DNA from: Stentor roeselii
Lineage: Eukaryota > Ciliophora > Heterotrichea > Heterotrichida > Stentoridae
Assembly (NCBI GenBank): GCA_006503475.1
Contig: RSEH01000111.1
Coordinates: forward strand, 83,998 to 147,997
Reading direction: 5' to 3'
Length of the DNA: 64,000 nucleotides
Positions 32,701 to 41,252 of the stretch are shown in pieces (position 1 is the stretch's first letter; each line of letters begins with the position of its first letter). The notes below the pieces were generated by a model that worked only from the letters and a program-made list of their open reading frames with translations, searched no databases and was not told the DNA's origin. The translations under genes and the position numbers were made by a program.

Positions 32701-35700
32701 AGTTCTGAGTCTGTTTCGATGACGTCTGTGCTGAAAACGTTAAAAAGATCGGCGAGGTCCTGGCAGTTTCTTTGAAATTATTCAAACTGTCGTTGATGAT
32801 GACTGACTTTCCCACACCAGTGTTCCCTGTAATAAAAATCGGTTTTTGAATAGAAATCGCAAATTTTAAAATTTCCTGAAATCTGACAGTGTCCATTGTT
32901 GGAACTAGTAATTTGAAATAAGAAGTATTTGGAACGAAGCGAAATTCAGGTTTTATCTGGTCCCAAGGTTTGTACTCGCCTCCGACTTTAGAGCAGTTTA
33001 CGAAGGACTCGAATAAAGGGCCTTTAGGAAGGTCAACTCCTAGTTCAGATGATAAGGAAGAGTCGAATCTTTGCTGTGAGTTGTAGTCAAGTCCTCCTGC
33101 GATTCCCCAGGTGATGCAGAAGACGAAGATTTTATCTAAGAACTTTCGGAGGTACTCGAAACTATCGTTCATTCTTGGACAGTACTCGGGAAGGGTCACT
33201 GCTCGTAATAAGTTGCAGAAACTCATCACTAGACTGTTGTTCGTTGTTTGGATTGGCTCGATTAAAGAACCTTTTCGAACTATTGAAATTGCTTTAGCGA
33301 AGTATAAATGGATTAGTTGCATCATGTACTCGGAAGCTTTCTCACTCCAGCCTTTTATTACTAGTTGGATTTGAGAATTTAAAACGGCCATCCAACCCAC
33401 TGCTTCGATGTTCATGTATAGCATGCCACACCGACTGACAGTAGCAGGTGAAGCACTAGTTAAATCTGCGACTTCAAAAAGCATTCTCATTTCAGGTTTA
33501 AGTTTAATTCTTTCCTGATTAGCAAGACAAAGCATCATATTATCATCAAGTACAGTATTCATATTTTCAATCCAAAGTGAATCAACAGGTCCATCAAAAA
33601 CGACCCATCTTCTGGTAACTTCATCCTTTTTGCAATACTCTCTAATAATACTACTAGCAAGTCCATCTTTCCACTCATTCGTTGCATTATACTCTCCATA
33701 AAGTTCTCCCATCGTGATAGCCTTCGGATTAAGTACCTGAAAGATAACCTTCTGAAAACTTGCATTTCTCGACTCTTTAATCCTCAACTCTGTCAAAGTG
33801 CGAGCTAAGGCCTTATAACAAGTCGACTTTCCTGATGTTGCAGGTCCAACTATCATGACTCCAAATCTTACTTCAAGAGTATCAAACAACTGAATGACTT
33901 TATTGATAAAACTTTCAACAGGCTGCAAGTTCTCTTTGCGAATCACTTCTCTTAAACATTGTTCAAGCTCGCCGTAGTCAGGACTGCGAGTTTCAGTCTC
34001 AGGGAACAAGTCGCCGATGATTGCGTTGAACAAGACGAGATCTTCTTTAAGGAACTTTGGCAAGTTAGAGTCTTTCATAGCTCTGATAAGAATCGCGTCT
34101 TCTTTTAAACTCGGGTCTTTTCTTCTGAGAGTTCCTGCCATGTTAAGAACACTTTTAACAGCTCTCATTCCGAAGTCGTAATGATCCTGTTGAGAGAGTT
34201 GTTCAGAAGCGAGCTTGTAAAGATTAGTCATTTTTCCTGAAAGTTCTTTAGCATGAGAAAAGCCTTCAGCGAAAAGCATGACTTCAGCAATAAGTGTATA
34301 ATCCGGGACCATCATCGAGATAGGTCTAAAAAGGACTTTCAAGTTATCAGGCAATTCAGTCCTTCCAACGTAATTCGGGTTCATCGTGATAAAGACGCCC
34401 ATTTGCATATTGATAGAAATTTTCTTATCTTCATAGGAATAGTCTTTATTTTCATCTTTCGCATGTTTTATCGACCGAAGCTGCTGAGCAATGACTGACA
34501 AGACTTCAATGTCGATTCTGTTAAATTCATCTAAACATGACCAGGCGCCAGTATAACAAAGGCCGATAAAGAGTTTTTCCATCATCATGAAAGTGATTTG
34601 GTCTGAGCAGTTAAAAACGATGCAGTATCGACCCATCGCTTTTGCCAAGTCTTTAGTGGACTCAGTCTTGCCAGTCCCGGCAGGCCCTGCAGGGGCTGCC
34701 CCGAGGTTGATGCTGAGTGCGCCGGTGATGGTCATCCAGCATCTATCTGTGAGAGCTGTGATGATTAAACGTGTAGTGGCCCCTAGAAACTCGTATCCAT
34801 ACAAAAAGTCAGCATTTACTTGTTTCACATGGCAGTGATCTGTTGAGTTCCAGTAATATCGAAGTTGTTGAAGCCATTTGAAGTCACCTGGACTGAAAAC
34901 TTCATCGTCTTTTAGTTTTTCTAAAACTTCTCGGTTGTGCACGTCTTGAGTCACCCAAGCAACGACTTTACGTCTTTGAACGATGTCGAGGTTTTCTCTT
35001 ACCATCTGACTTAGTTCTTCTAAAGAAGTGTTGGTCTGTTCGTATAAATCTCCTAACATTTCAAGAACAGTGTCTTTACCACTTAAAGCTTCTTCTGTGT
35101 TTGATGTCCACATTATCATCGACATTGTTAAAAGTACTTGACTAGGAAATCGATCAAGGATTTCTTTTCGGTTTAATTCAGAGAAGTTTAAAACTGCATC
35201 TAAAAGTTTCGCTTTTAAAGAGGTAACCATATTTATTTCAAGATGTTTCAGCCATTCTTCAACCATGCTTTTCGTTTTCGCTCCTTTTGGAATGTCGACT
35301 TTTTCATTCTCTGCTGAAATGATATGAGAAATCATGTCGCTTTTGTCATCGTCGATCTCGATACTGTAAATTCCTTCGAACATGTTCTTTAGAAAGACCT
35401 GAATGTTTTTAATGTTTTGAGAATTTGAAAGGATTAACAAGAGTTCTTCATTTGATAAGAAGAAAAATCTGGTAAAGGCAAATCTTTGCTTGTCGAGATA
35501 TTCTTCTAGTTGTTTTTGAAACTTCTCGAAATTTGTGTTCCAAGTTTGAAGAGAGTCTAAAGTTCCAGCTTTTGTGCAAGCGGGAAGAGCTTCAGGGAAC
35601 ATGTTTAACTTTCTCATGTATTCTTTGAAGGCGGAATCGTATTTCATGAAGTTCTTGGATTTTTCTTTTAGCTTTTTGATTAGTTCGCCTCCTTTGAAGA

Positions 35701-38700
35701 TTTTTTGTAATTCGCTCCATTGTTTTTGACATAAAAGTAACTCGTCTAGAGTTGCGGCAAATAACTTGAACTTCCTGCTGCAAGTATCTACTTTTTCGAA
35801 TAGAGGTCCAAGGAAACGGTTGGTTAGAAGAGTAGTCAAGATAACCTGAGTCTCTTCAAGTTTCGTAACAATATTTTCAACATCAGAAATATAATAAAAA
35901 TCATCTGCTTTATCATGTTTCACAATAAAAACTTCATCTTTCCAAGAATTATTAACAATTTCAAGCTGCGCTTCAATTTCCTCTTCTTTCCTAGCTCTCA
36001 AAGCGATTTCCGCAATTTTATCCTTCTTGTTATTAACCTTCATTTCAAGTAATTTTTTCAAAGTAAACTTAGGGTCATTAATATCAAGATCAACTTCAAG
36101 TTCCTTACGAATATCTTTCCAATGCCTTTCCTGCAAGCTTTTACATCTAAGATCAACAACAACAGGCATAGTATCCTTCAAAGTTTCCACTTTAGCCTTC
36201 AAGACCTGAGGAACATAATTTCCTTGTTCTTCTAAAATTTTACTTTTCTTTGCAATTTTGTAATACATGTCAACTTCTTGGCTAATTTTTTCAACATCAA
36301 TGACGTTGAAAGCAGTATCATTCCAATTAATGACTTTATCTTCCCACTCCAACAAAGCCTTCCACATTTCATATTTCCTAACAAAGTCCTTCTGCATTTC
36401 GATGGTGTCCATGAAGTTTTTCGGTTCACTTCCAAGTTCAGTCTGATAATAATTATACGCTTTAGTATCAGCTATTAAAGTGTTCACTTCTTCTTGTATA
36501 TCTACTAAAAGTGGTACAACCGCTTCAGGTTTTGATTCTTTATTAGTAAATTCTTCATTTTTCAACTTTTCTTTCAGTTCAGCTGTTCTTTTGTCGACTT
36601 GGATTATTTTTTCTCTTAGTTCTCGAGTGAAGCGAATGTTGTCCCCTTCCATTCGTTCGTGAATTGACTGGATTCTCTGCCTTAAAGAGTCAAGTGAAGT
36701 GAGAGTTTCATTGTATTTTCGCTTGATGTTATCTTCGAACCTGATGGAAAACTGATCTAAAAGTTGCATCAGGTCCTTCAAGTCATTTACTTTATTTGTG
36801 ATGTCAGGAAGTCTGTCTTCGATGTCTTTTAAATGCTTTGTTTGACTGACATAATCATCAACTTTTCTAGGGTTGCCTTTGAGGTTCTTGTTTCCTTCAT
36901 TCAAAGCTTGTGTCAAGTTAGTTGCAGACTCTAAAGCTATCTTCGGTAAAAAAGACTCAATCTTTTTCAAGCAGATTGTAGGAGAAGGAAGAATGACTGA
37001 CTTCATTTTCTCGATATTTAACTGGAAAATGCCGAAATCTTCAACGTCTTTCAAAGCACGAAAGTCTTCTTCTTGTTTTTTGTAGTCCAGGATTCTTACT
37101 TTGATGTCTTCGATATCTTCATTTATCAAATTTTCTACTTTCAGCCGGTTGTTACGATGATAAGTTTCGATGTAAGGCAGGAATTTATTTGAATACTCTT
37201 TCAACTTTTCAAAGGCGTAGTTGATGCCATTTTTAGCTTCTTCTTGAATCATTTTCAAAGGCTCGTCATTGATGACCATTTGAAGCAAGTCGAATTCTTC
37301 ATCATTTTGTTTTTCTTCATATTCCTCTAAAGCTGTTCTGTACTTTTGAAAGTCTTCAGAGCTAAGCAGCATGTAATTGTTAAGCAAAACAGTGAGTCCT
37401 CGAATGATTGCATCATAAATGGCCTTGTTGATGCTTTCATTATTAGGCTCGAAGAAGAGTTCTCTTCCACTGAAAGTGCATTCAATGACGAACAACGGTT
37501 GATGTTGTCTTCTAAGAATTGACTTTTTTTCTTTGATGTTATAGTCGAACTTGATAGTGTCTTTTATTTTGATGTTGGACTGATAGGACAATATGATTTT
37601 CGCGTCAATTATCAGGTAGTCGACTAGTCTCACGAATTTTGCAAGTCTTTTGTAATGAGTTCGGATTATTGCTTCCTGGGTATGCGGCATCAACTTTCCA
37701 CTCATGTCACCCACCAATAAAGGACCAGGGTCTTCTTCAGCTGAACGGGCCTGGTCTTCATTGTTCGCTGTTGACTTGTTTTCTCTTCGAAAGGCTTCGA
37801 GGGACTTGACACAAGAACTTTCGACTTCTCTTTTGATGAGACTTTCGAGGACTTCCAGTTCGTCTGATCTTCGACCTTTCTTTTGTTCCATCTCGATGTT
37901 GAACTCTTCTAAAGTCCAGACCTTGTCATAGGTGATGTCAATAAAATCGTATTTTAAAAGTTCCCAGTTCTTAACCCGAATATTTAAAAGAGGTTCTCGA
38001 AGTTTTTCATCTAGTATAAAAAGTTCAGTTTCTAAGAACTTCGCACGTTCATTCATCATTTTTTTCCTTCTTGAATTTTTCCAAAGGCTGAAGTTTTTCC
38101 ATTTTTTGTACTGTTTAAAGAAACTGATTTCTTTAAGTCTCTGGTAAAGTTTATATTCTCTTTCCCATTCTTCCAATGATAAAAAGTAAGCTCCTCCTCC
38201 TTTAGTGAAGTGAGTTATTCCACGAGAGGAAATCGTGAGGTACTCTTCATTTTTCTTGTTGAATGGGACCAGCTGGAAATCATAAGCGTCTCCATCTCGG
38301 TTGCAGTACCAAAAGTCCTCCATCAGCTCTGGGTCGCTTTTAATTACTTGAATGAACTCGTACGGCTTGTGGTACTCTGGCTTTTCCTTGTCTTCCAACA
38401 TTTTTTCCTTTCCGTGGTAATGCGGTTTCTTTTGCTTCGGGTAGGATAAAGGGGGCAGGAACTTTGACTTCAGCGTTTCTTTTATTATTGGATGATCCTC
38501 TTGGGCCGATGGAGAAATCAAGTTTTGGCTTATCGGGCCTGATTGAATAAAACGAGATATTGGGTCAAGCTTCGTCGGCTTCGGCTGAGCTAAAGTGTAT
38601 CGACTTGGCAAACCTGTTAGATTTGGAAGCAAGGCTTGGCTTTTCGTTTTTTGAAGAGAAAGCTGAGGCACTGATTGACTTTCTAGGATTCTTCGTTTTT

Positions 38701-38746
38701 TCGCATCGAGACGCTGGGCTAGCTGACGCTTAAGGTCTTCTGACAT
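26717..38746 (-). CDS. Axonemal dynein heavy chain, single-headed inner-arm type
   Basis: 4,009 residues in one uninterrupted frame. The N-terminal tail and linker occupy about 1,300 residues. AAA1 has GPAGTGKTES near residue 1357 with DEFNRIDIEVLSV as Walker B. AAA2 has GPATSGKST near 1635, AAA3 GNTGVGKS near 1976, and AAA4 GVGGCGKQS near 2330. The coiled stalk and microtubule-binding domain lie at roughly 2500 to 2900. The C-terminus ends YKTSERAGVLSTTGHSTNYI...GAFLCQLND, typical of axonemal heavy chains. At about 4,000 residues it fits the monomeric inner-arm DNAH1/3/6/7/12 group; the exact paralog is not decided. It drives doublet sliding in cilia. Hidden 15-nt introns without stops cannot be excluded. 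Confidence 0.95.
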   Translation of the reverse strand: MSEDLKRQLAQRLDAKKRRILESQSVPQLSLQKTKSQALLPNLTGLPSRYTLAQPKPTKLDPISRFIQSGPISQNLISPSAQEDHPIIKETLKSKFLPPLSYPKQKKPHYHGKEKMLEDKEKPEYHKPYEFIQVIKSDPELMEDFWYCNRDGDAYDFQLVPFNKKNEEYLTISSRGITHFTKGGGAYFLSLEEWEREYKLYQRLKEISFFKQYKKWKNFSLWKNSRRKKMMNERAKFLETELFILDEKLREPLLNIRVKNWELLKYDFIDITYDKVWTLEEFNIEMEQKKGRRSDELEVLESLIKREVESSCVKSLEAFRRENKSTANNEDQARSAEEDPGPLLVGDMSGKLMPHTQEAIIRTHYKRLAKFVRLVDYLIIDAKIILSYQSNIKIKDTIKFDYNIKEKKSILRRQHQPLFVIECTFSGRELFFEPNNESINKAIYDAIIRGLTVLLNNYMLLSSEDFQKYRTALEEYEEKQNDEEFDLLQMVINDEPLKMIQEEAKNGINYAFEKLKEYSNKFLPYIETYHRNNRLKVENLINEDIEDIKVRILDYKKQEEDFRALKDVEDFGIFQLNIEKMKSVILPSPTICLKKIESFLPKIALESATNLTQALNEGNKNLKGNPRKVDDYVSQTKHLKDIEDRLPDITNKVNDLKDLMQLLDQFSIRFEDNIKRKYNETLTSLDSLRQRIQSIHERMEGDNIRFTRELREKIIQVDKRTAELKEKLKNEEFTNKESKPEAVVPLLVDIQEEVNTLIADTKAYNYYQTELGSEPKNFMDTIEMQKDFVRKYEMWKALLEWEDKVINWNDTAFNVIDVEKISQEVDMYYKIAKKSKILEEQGNYVPQVLKAKVETLKDTMPVVVDLRCKSLQERHWKDIRKELEVDLDINDPKFTLKKLLEMKVNNKKDKIAEIALRARKEEEIEAQLEIVNNSWKDEVFIVKHDKADDFYYISDVENIVTKLEETQVILTTLLTNRFLGPLFEKVDTCSRKFKLFAATLDELLLCQKQWSELQKIFKGGELIKKLKEKSKNFMKYDSAFKEYMRKLNMFPEALPACTKAGTLDSLQTWNTNFEKFQKQLEEYLDKQRFAFTRFFFLSNEELLLILSNSQNIKNIQVFLKNMFEGIYSIEIDDDKSDMISHIISAENEKVDIPKGAKTKSMVEEWLKHLEINMVTSLKAKLLDAVLNFSELNRKEILDRFPSQVLLTMSMIMWTSNTEEALSGKDTVLEMLGDLYEQTNTSLEELSQMVRENLDIVQRRKVVAWVTQDVHNREVLEKLKDDEVFSPGDFKWLQQLRYYWNSTDHCHVKQVNADFLYGYEFLGATTRLIITALTDRCWMTITGALSINLGAAPAGPAGTGKTESTKDLAKAMGRYCIVFNCSDQITFMMMEKLFIGLCYTGAWSCLDEFNRIDIEVLSVIAQQLRSIKHAKDENKDYSYEDKKISINMQMGVFITMNPNYVGRTELPDNLKVLFRPISMMVPDYTLIAEVMLFAEGFSHAKELSGKMTNLYKLASEQLSQQDHYDFGMRAVKSVLNMAGTLRRKDPSLKEDAILIRAMKDSNLPKFLKEDLVLFNAIIGDLFPETETRSPDYGELEQCLREVIRKENLQPVESFINKVIQLFDTLEVRFGVMIVGPATSGKSTCYKALARTLTELRIKESRNASFQKVIFQVLNPKAITMGELYGEYNATNEWKDGLASSIIREYCKKDEVTRRWVVFDGPVDSLWIENMNTVLDDNMMLCLANQERIKLKPEMRMLFEVADLTSASPATVSRCGMLYMNIEAVGWMAVLNSQIQLVIKGWSEKASEYMMQLIHLYFAKAISIVRKGSLIEPIQTTNNSLVMSFCNLLRAVTLPEYCPRMNDSFEYLRKFLDKIFVFCITWGIAGGLDYNSQQRFDSSLSSELGVDLPKGPLFESFVNCSKVGGEYKPWDQIKPEFRFVPNTSYFKLLVPTMDTVRFQEILKFAISIQKPIFITGNTGVGKSVIINDSLNNFKETARTSPIFLTFSAQTSSKQTQNSIVSKLNPIKKDVLGGHGNNRIALMIDDVNMPTLEKYGAQPPIELLRHYCDHGSIYELDKKYSMKIIDTTLICCAAPPGGGRSVLTQRFTRHFHMIVIPDTTEETMKVIFRTILEKFYANGFKQDVLNMASFIVAATITVYQILKTELLPTPSKSHYLFNLRDVSKVFQGMLMARPIHLQNQESVVKMWVHETCRVFYDRLINQTDKEWLSDILLKMIPQYFKLTYTKEELFGEVPIIYADFLKGDLEMEDREYILVPNLETLKRSINELLIDYNASNSKQMDLVFFNDAMEHLTRICRILRQQRGNCMLIGVGGCGKQSLTRLAGFMSRCDCFQIQVTKDYNLRSFRDDLRKLFLSTGGPSPKPGLFLITDTQIVSESFLEDINSILNSGEVPNLFEKTDWDNVESDLRPLAEKEGVTDTIMNFFMQRVRNNLHIVVCMSPIGEALRVRMRMFPSLVNCCTINWVDPWPEDALLSVGKSKLLDIPLESYPKPKLLQFRDTISQMLVFVHQSVLEIAQEFSQVLNRKVYITPKSYLDVISCYFKILAEKQEELNSAIHRYKLGISQLAKTNQEVSEMQITLRDLKPELEKKVVEIREMQKTVEQDTLTASKAKEMVEDEEREVNSKAQEIRILQEEAENDLKEAMPILESAIKALQAINKQDIAEVKRISNPTELVALTLESVAILMEVPTNLESIKKLLNTNNFLENLIGFPRDNIKPVTLRKLRNKISSNPNFTPERMEGASQACKCLCQWVIAIDNYANISKKVEPKKKHLEEMNKFYTDAMSKLEETTGRLKAQMAQVQELEMKLKRTSDEQIRLENEISMTETRLKRASVLTEGLKDEYQRWQVALDRLSEQVKDVAGNTFLAAACVSYYGPFTGSYRAKLVGLWVEKSKELGITISDGFELQDVLGDPIQIREWQICQLPSDSISVNNAIIIHRSERWPLMIDPQEQANRWIKKMEEEKQLRVVKAGEKDLSKNLEICIRDGYPLLIEDVSESLNPILDPVLSKNLVEQIPGHFTLRIGDNDLDYDKKFQLYMTTKLSNPHYLPEVSIKVTLINFTVTMQGLEEQLLALVVRREEPKIEEDQNRVIKEISDGQKDLRTVEQAILTSLTSTQGNVLDDEKLIIKLESSKNFSNKINKQMATSEKNKVQNEIAREKYKSVARRGSILYFVIADLVNIDPMYQFSLNYFTKLFNLILLSAPHSSDLAERIAILVKSVTEIIYTNVCRGLFNSHKTIFSFLISAQILRDQGEFSDNEWSFVLKGPSLNLSSFKKIKNPGLSEKVWDCLIYLQGTCKGFQGICEDISKNLTAWIDFSQSKDPHLENPPEPYSGISQVQRLLLVKVFREEKMIYSIQHFILNTLGEKFVKNPPVSMEEVYLETTKRTPIIFVLSPGADPMTMIQRLANEKKLNERTDAISLGKGQDLKARLAIEKGAKEGRWIILQNCHLAKSFMPELDKIIESFDEPKANIHDEFRLFLTSMPCSYFPIPILQNGVKLTIEPAKGIQSNLLRSLNNMKEEQFQNSQKPEVMSRVIFSLCVFHAVLQERRKFGALGWNFRYEFNESDLETSVKIIENFINEQDSVPWEAINFVVGEINYGGRVTDDHDRRCLSYILAAFMKPEIMNNGFHFMDTALYFIPEDLSLDDLKEYVNSLPLADDPDIFGMHENANITFQKNESAFVINSVLSIQPKEKGTDSQGKSSDQVVDELATSFLEELPNHLMKSEEKVHIFVEDSNGLMSALATYLSQEMERFNRLLFRIKSSLESLKKAIKGLVLMSDDLDQMYTSINENRVPSLWSKVAYPSLKPLASWLHDLKSRVKFLREWLSVGKPEAYWLSAFFFPQGFLTSVLQMHARQYKEPIDTLGFSVYYEETSQVRQLKKKPEEQGQNSNSVYVYGLFTEGCRWDFDVMQLDEARPGEMHSAAPIIQFVPSEKGQTEEGEVSMPIYKTSERAGVLSTTGHSTNYIISIDCPCSKTPAHWILRGGAFLCQLND

Positions 38747-41252
38747 TTTATTTGGAAAGTTAATAAAATTTTTGGGTTGGATTTTAGATTGGAGATTTTA
38801 TTGGATTGTTTTAAGGGTTTTTAAATTATAGGATTCGGAGAGAAGTGATTATTTTTTAATTGGTGATTTGGGTAATCTAGTGTCTATAACACTAACCATT
38901 TTTGTCTTGAATGTAAATATAATATTAAGGATTTGGGATATATTTATAAACCTTTCAGGAAAAAATATTTTATGAGATGTTGAAATTTTTGATTCAATCA
39001 AAACATAAAAGAAAAAGTTTTGGGTAAAGAAAGAATTCCATGTGATCAATATCATGTTATCTTCGAAGGAGAGAAATTTGAATACTAGAGAAGTTTATCT
39101 GATTATAACATCCAAATGCATTCAACTCTTCACCTGCTGAGTCTAAATCAGAGACTGAATATTTATGTAAATAAGACATCAGGAAAAACACTTGTTTATT
39201 AGTTAAAGCCTCTTAGTCAGTCATAAAAGTCAAGGCAATAATGCAAGAGAAAGTTGAATTTTCACCCCATCGTCAAAGACTCTTCTTTGAAGATAGAGAA
39301 CTTGATGAAGATGCTTTTCTTTCTGACTACAGCATACAAAATGACTCTGTGCTTCAATTCGTTAGTGCGATCTTGTTGATTGAAAAATAATAGTTTTTGT
39401 TTATTGACCCTTAGGACTTAATTGGGAAGTAAAAGTTATATATCGGAAAAAGGATGAATACCTGTAAGTCACTAAAGACTTTTCTTGAATGGAAGGGTAC
39501 TTAATGAAGAAATAATTCATTTATCTATATTAAATTGTATAAGATTAGCCTATTCACTTATAATTAGATTCAAAAATTAAATAATCTCTGTAAATAGTTT
39601 GATATTTTAATAATTTTTACTTTCAAATCACTCTAAATCTTAAATCCTAACTAGATTTCACAACAATAAAGAGCCTTTTTATAATACAATAGTGTGTATA
39701 ACATCGTAAACTCTCAAAAAGTTATAAATTACATCCTTTCAACTTTCCAAAGCAAAGGCAACCCTTCATGATTGCATTTTCAAGTGATAGAAAACTTGAT
39801 AAATCCTGTATAGGAAATCGAGTTCTAAAATTTTCAATTATAAGAAATAATGTATCATAATTCTTTAAATTTTTCATGATTTTTAAAACTCTAATAATAA
39901 TTTAATATTTAATGCTGAGATTGATATAAAATAATAATTTGGAGGTCTTATTAAAAAAATATTGAATGAACTTTTCAAGGTATAGGGATTTTTAGCCCTA
40001 TTTTCGATGATATTTCCTATCTAAGTATCTATAAAACTAAGCATTATTAAAAATCCTAGAATATATTTCAAATTAGACAAAATCTATTGCTTAAATTTGT
40101 TTCAAGCAACATTTGGCAGAAGACTTCTGGGAAAAAATTGCAAGTGTTTTTTTTAATCAAAAGTATTTCCTAAAGTCATAACACCTGCAATTAATATTTC
40201 TTTACTTCGAAAGAATCTCAGCTACTTTGCATTTGAAAGTTGACTAATAGACTTTGATACTATTAGAATATTAATTTCACAATCAGAGAATTATTTTTAG
40301 TATGTAACTAAAATCTAGCAAGAATTCACCTTACTTAAAGTTTTTTCGATGATTTTGTTGTCTATATATCTGATTTAAGCTCTAGCTAGACTGGTAGAAG
40401 TTGAAAAATCTTAAAGGGACTTGAAAAATACTATTTTATATCTAATATAACAATTTGTATTATAATTTCCAGTAAATAAATGCAGCTTTTAGTCCTGAAT
40501 CAAATAATTTTTTGTTAATTGATTATGACTGGATATTGCATAATACATTCAAGATGTGAGTTTAAAAGATGCTATCATATTTAAAGAACCATTCGGATAT
40601 CTTTTATGAGATTATTATAACAAGTGATGGTAATTATTAAAACTGGATTTAGTGATTAAATTTCCTTCAGTGGTGATATAAAATATTCTGATAGAATAGC
40701 ATTATTAAAAAAGAAAGAATTTAATTCTTTATTATTAGATGATTAAGATAAATACAAAGTTCTTAATAAAATAATATTGAAAAATCTAAAAATTTGAATT
40801 GATATCACTTTATTTTTTAGAATTATACTGATATTTATTACATAAAAAAATTCCAGTATCTTTATTGTTTTATGAGTCTCTCTAAATTATATAGATATCA
40901 ATATATTCAATAAAATCTTATAAGAACGTAAAATTATAATTTGATATATAAAAGGAAATTCAATTTAATATAATAGAGATATATTTTAAGGTAAAATCTT
41001 ATTTTCTTTGGAAGATATTAGCTTCAGATTAAAAAATGTTTATATGTAAAGAAATAAATAAGTGTTATTTAATGGTCCATAGTTGCATAACCAAGCTATT
41101 CTTATTTTGTGTTTAAATTTAAAAAATGCTCATAATTATACTTCATCATAATCCAGTAACCATTATTTTAGGAAATCTGATCTCGAAAAATTTCAATATT
41201 GTAAAATCATAATTATCCTCTCCACTTATAAAAAAAGACTCTTACTAAATTA
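38747..41252. other. Long AT-rich spacer, 2.5 kb, with a polyubiquitin relic
   Basis: No intact gene. The first part carries the polyubiquitin pseudogene described separately at 38946..39390. From about 39400 to 41250 I see only AT-rich DNA with scattered stops in all frames. Both genes next to it run leftward: the dynein starts at its left edge and the mysterin-like gene ends at its right edge. Confidence 0.65.
38946..39390 (+). pseudogene. Degraded polyubiquitin gene (about two ubiquitin units)
   Basis: Reading plus-strand frames piecewise gives ubiquitin-like segments in the correct order. Unit 1 starts at IFINLSGKNIL, then IKEKVLGKERIPCDQ, then HVIFEGEKFEY, then RSLSDYNIQMHSTLHLL. Unit 2 has NIYVNKTSGKTLVY, then SVIKVKAIMQEKVEFSPHRQRLFF, then EDRELDEDAFLSDYSIQNDSVLQF. 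Compared with ubiquitin, the I44-patch, RxIPPDQ and LSDYNIQ regions are recognisable. At least two frameshifts and several in-frame stops break it (for example TAG near 39086), and the Gly-Gly ends are lost. No 15-nt GT...A10...AG intron repairs them, so I call it a pseudogene rather than an intron-containing gene. It is a whole-unit tandem array of the usual polyubiquitin type, now silent. Confidence 0.85.

Noticed and set aside
39202-39216. A 15-nt GT...AG stretch (gttaaagcctcttag) inside the ubiquitin-like region
   Set aside because: It has T, not A, at position 10, and removing it does not join the two frames. The unit still has stops, so I treat the region as a pseudogene.
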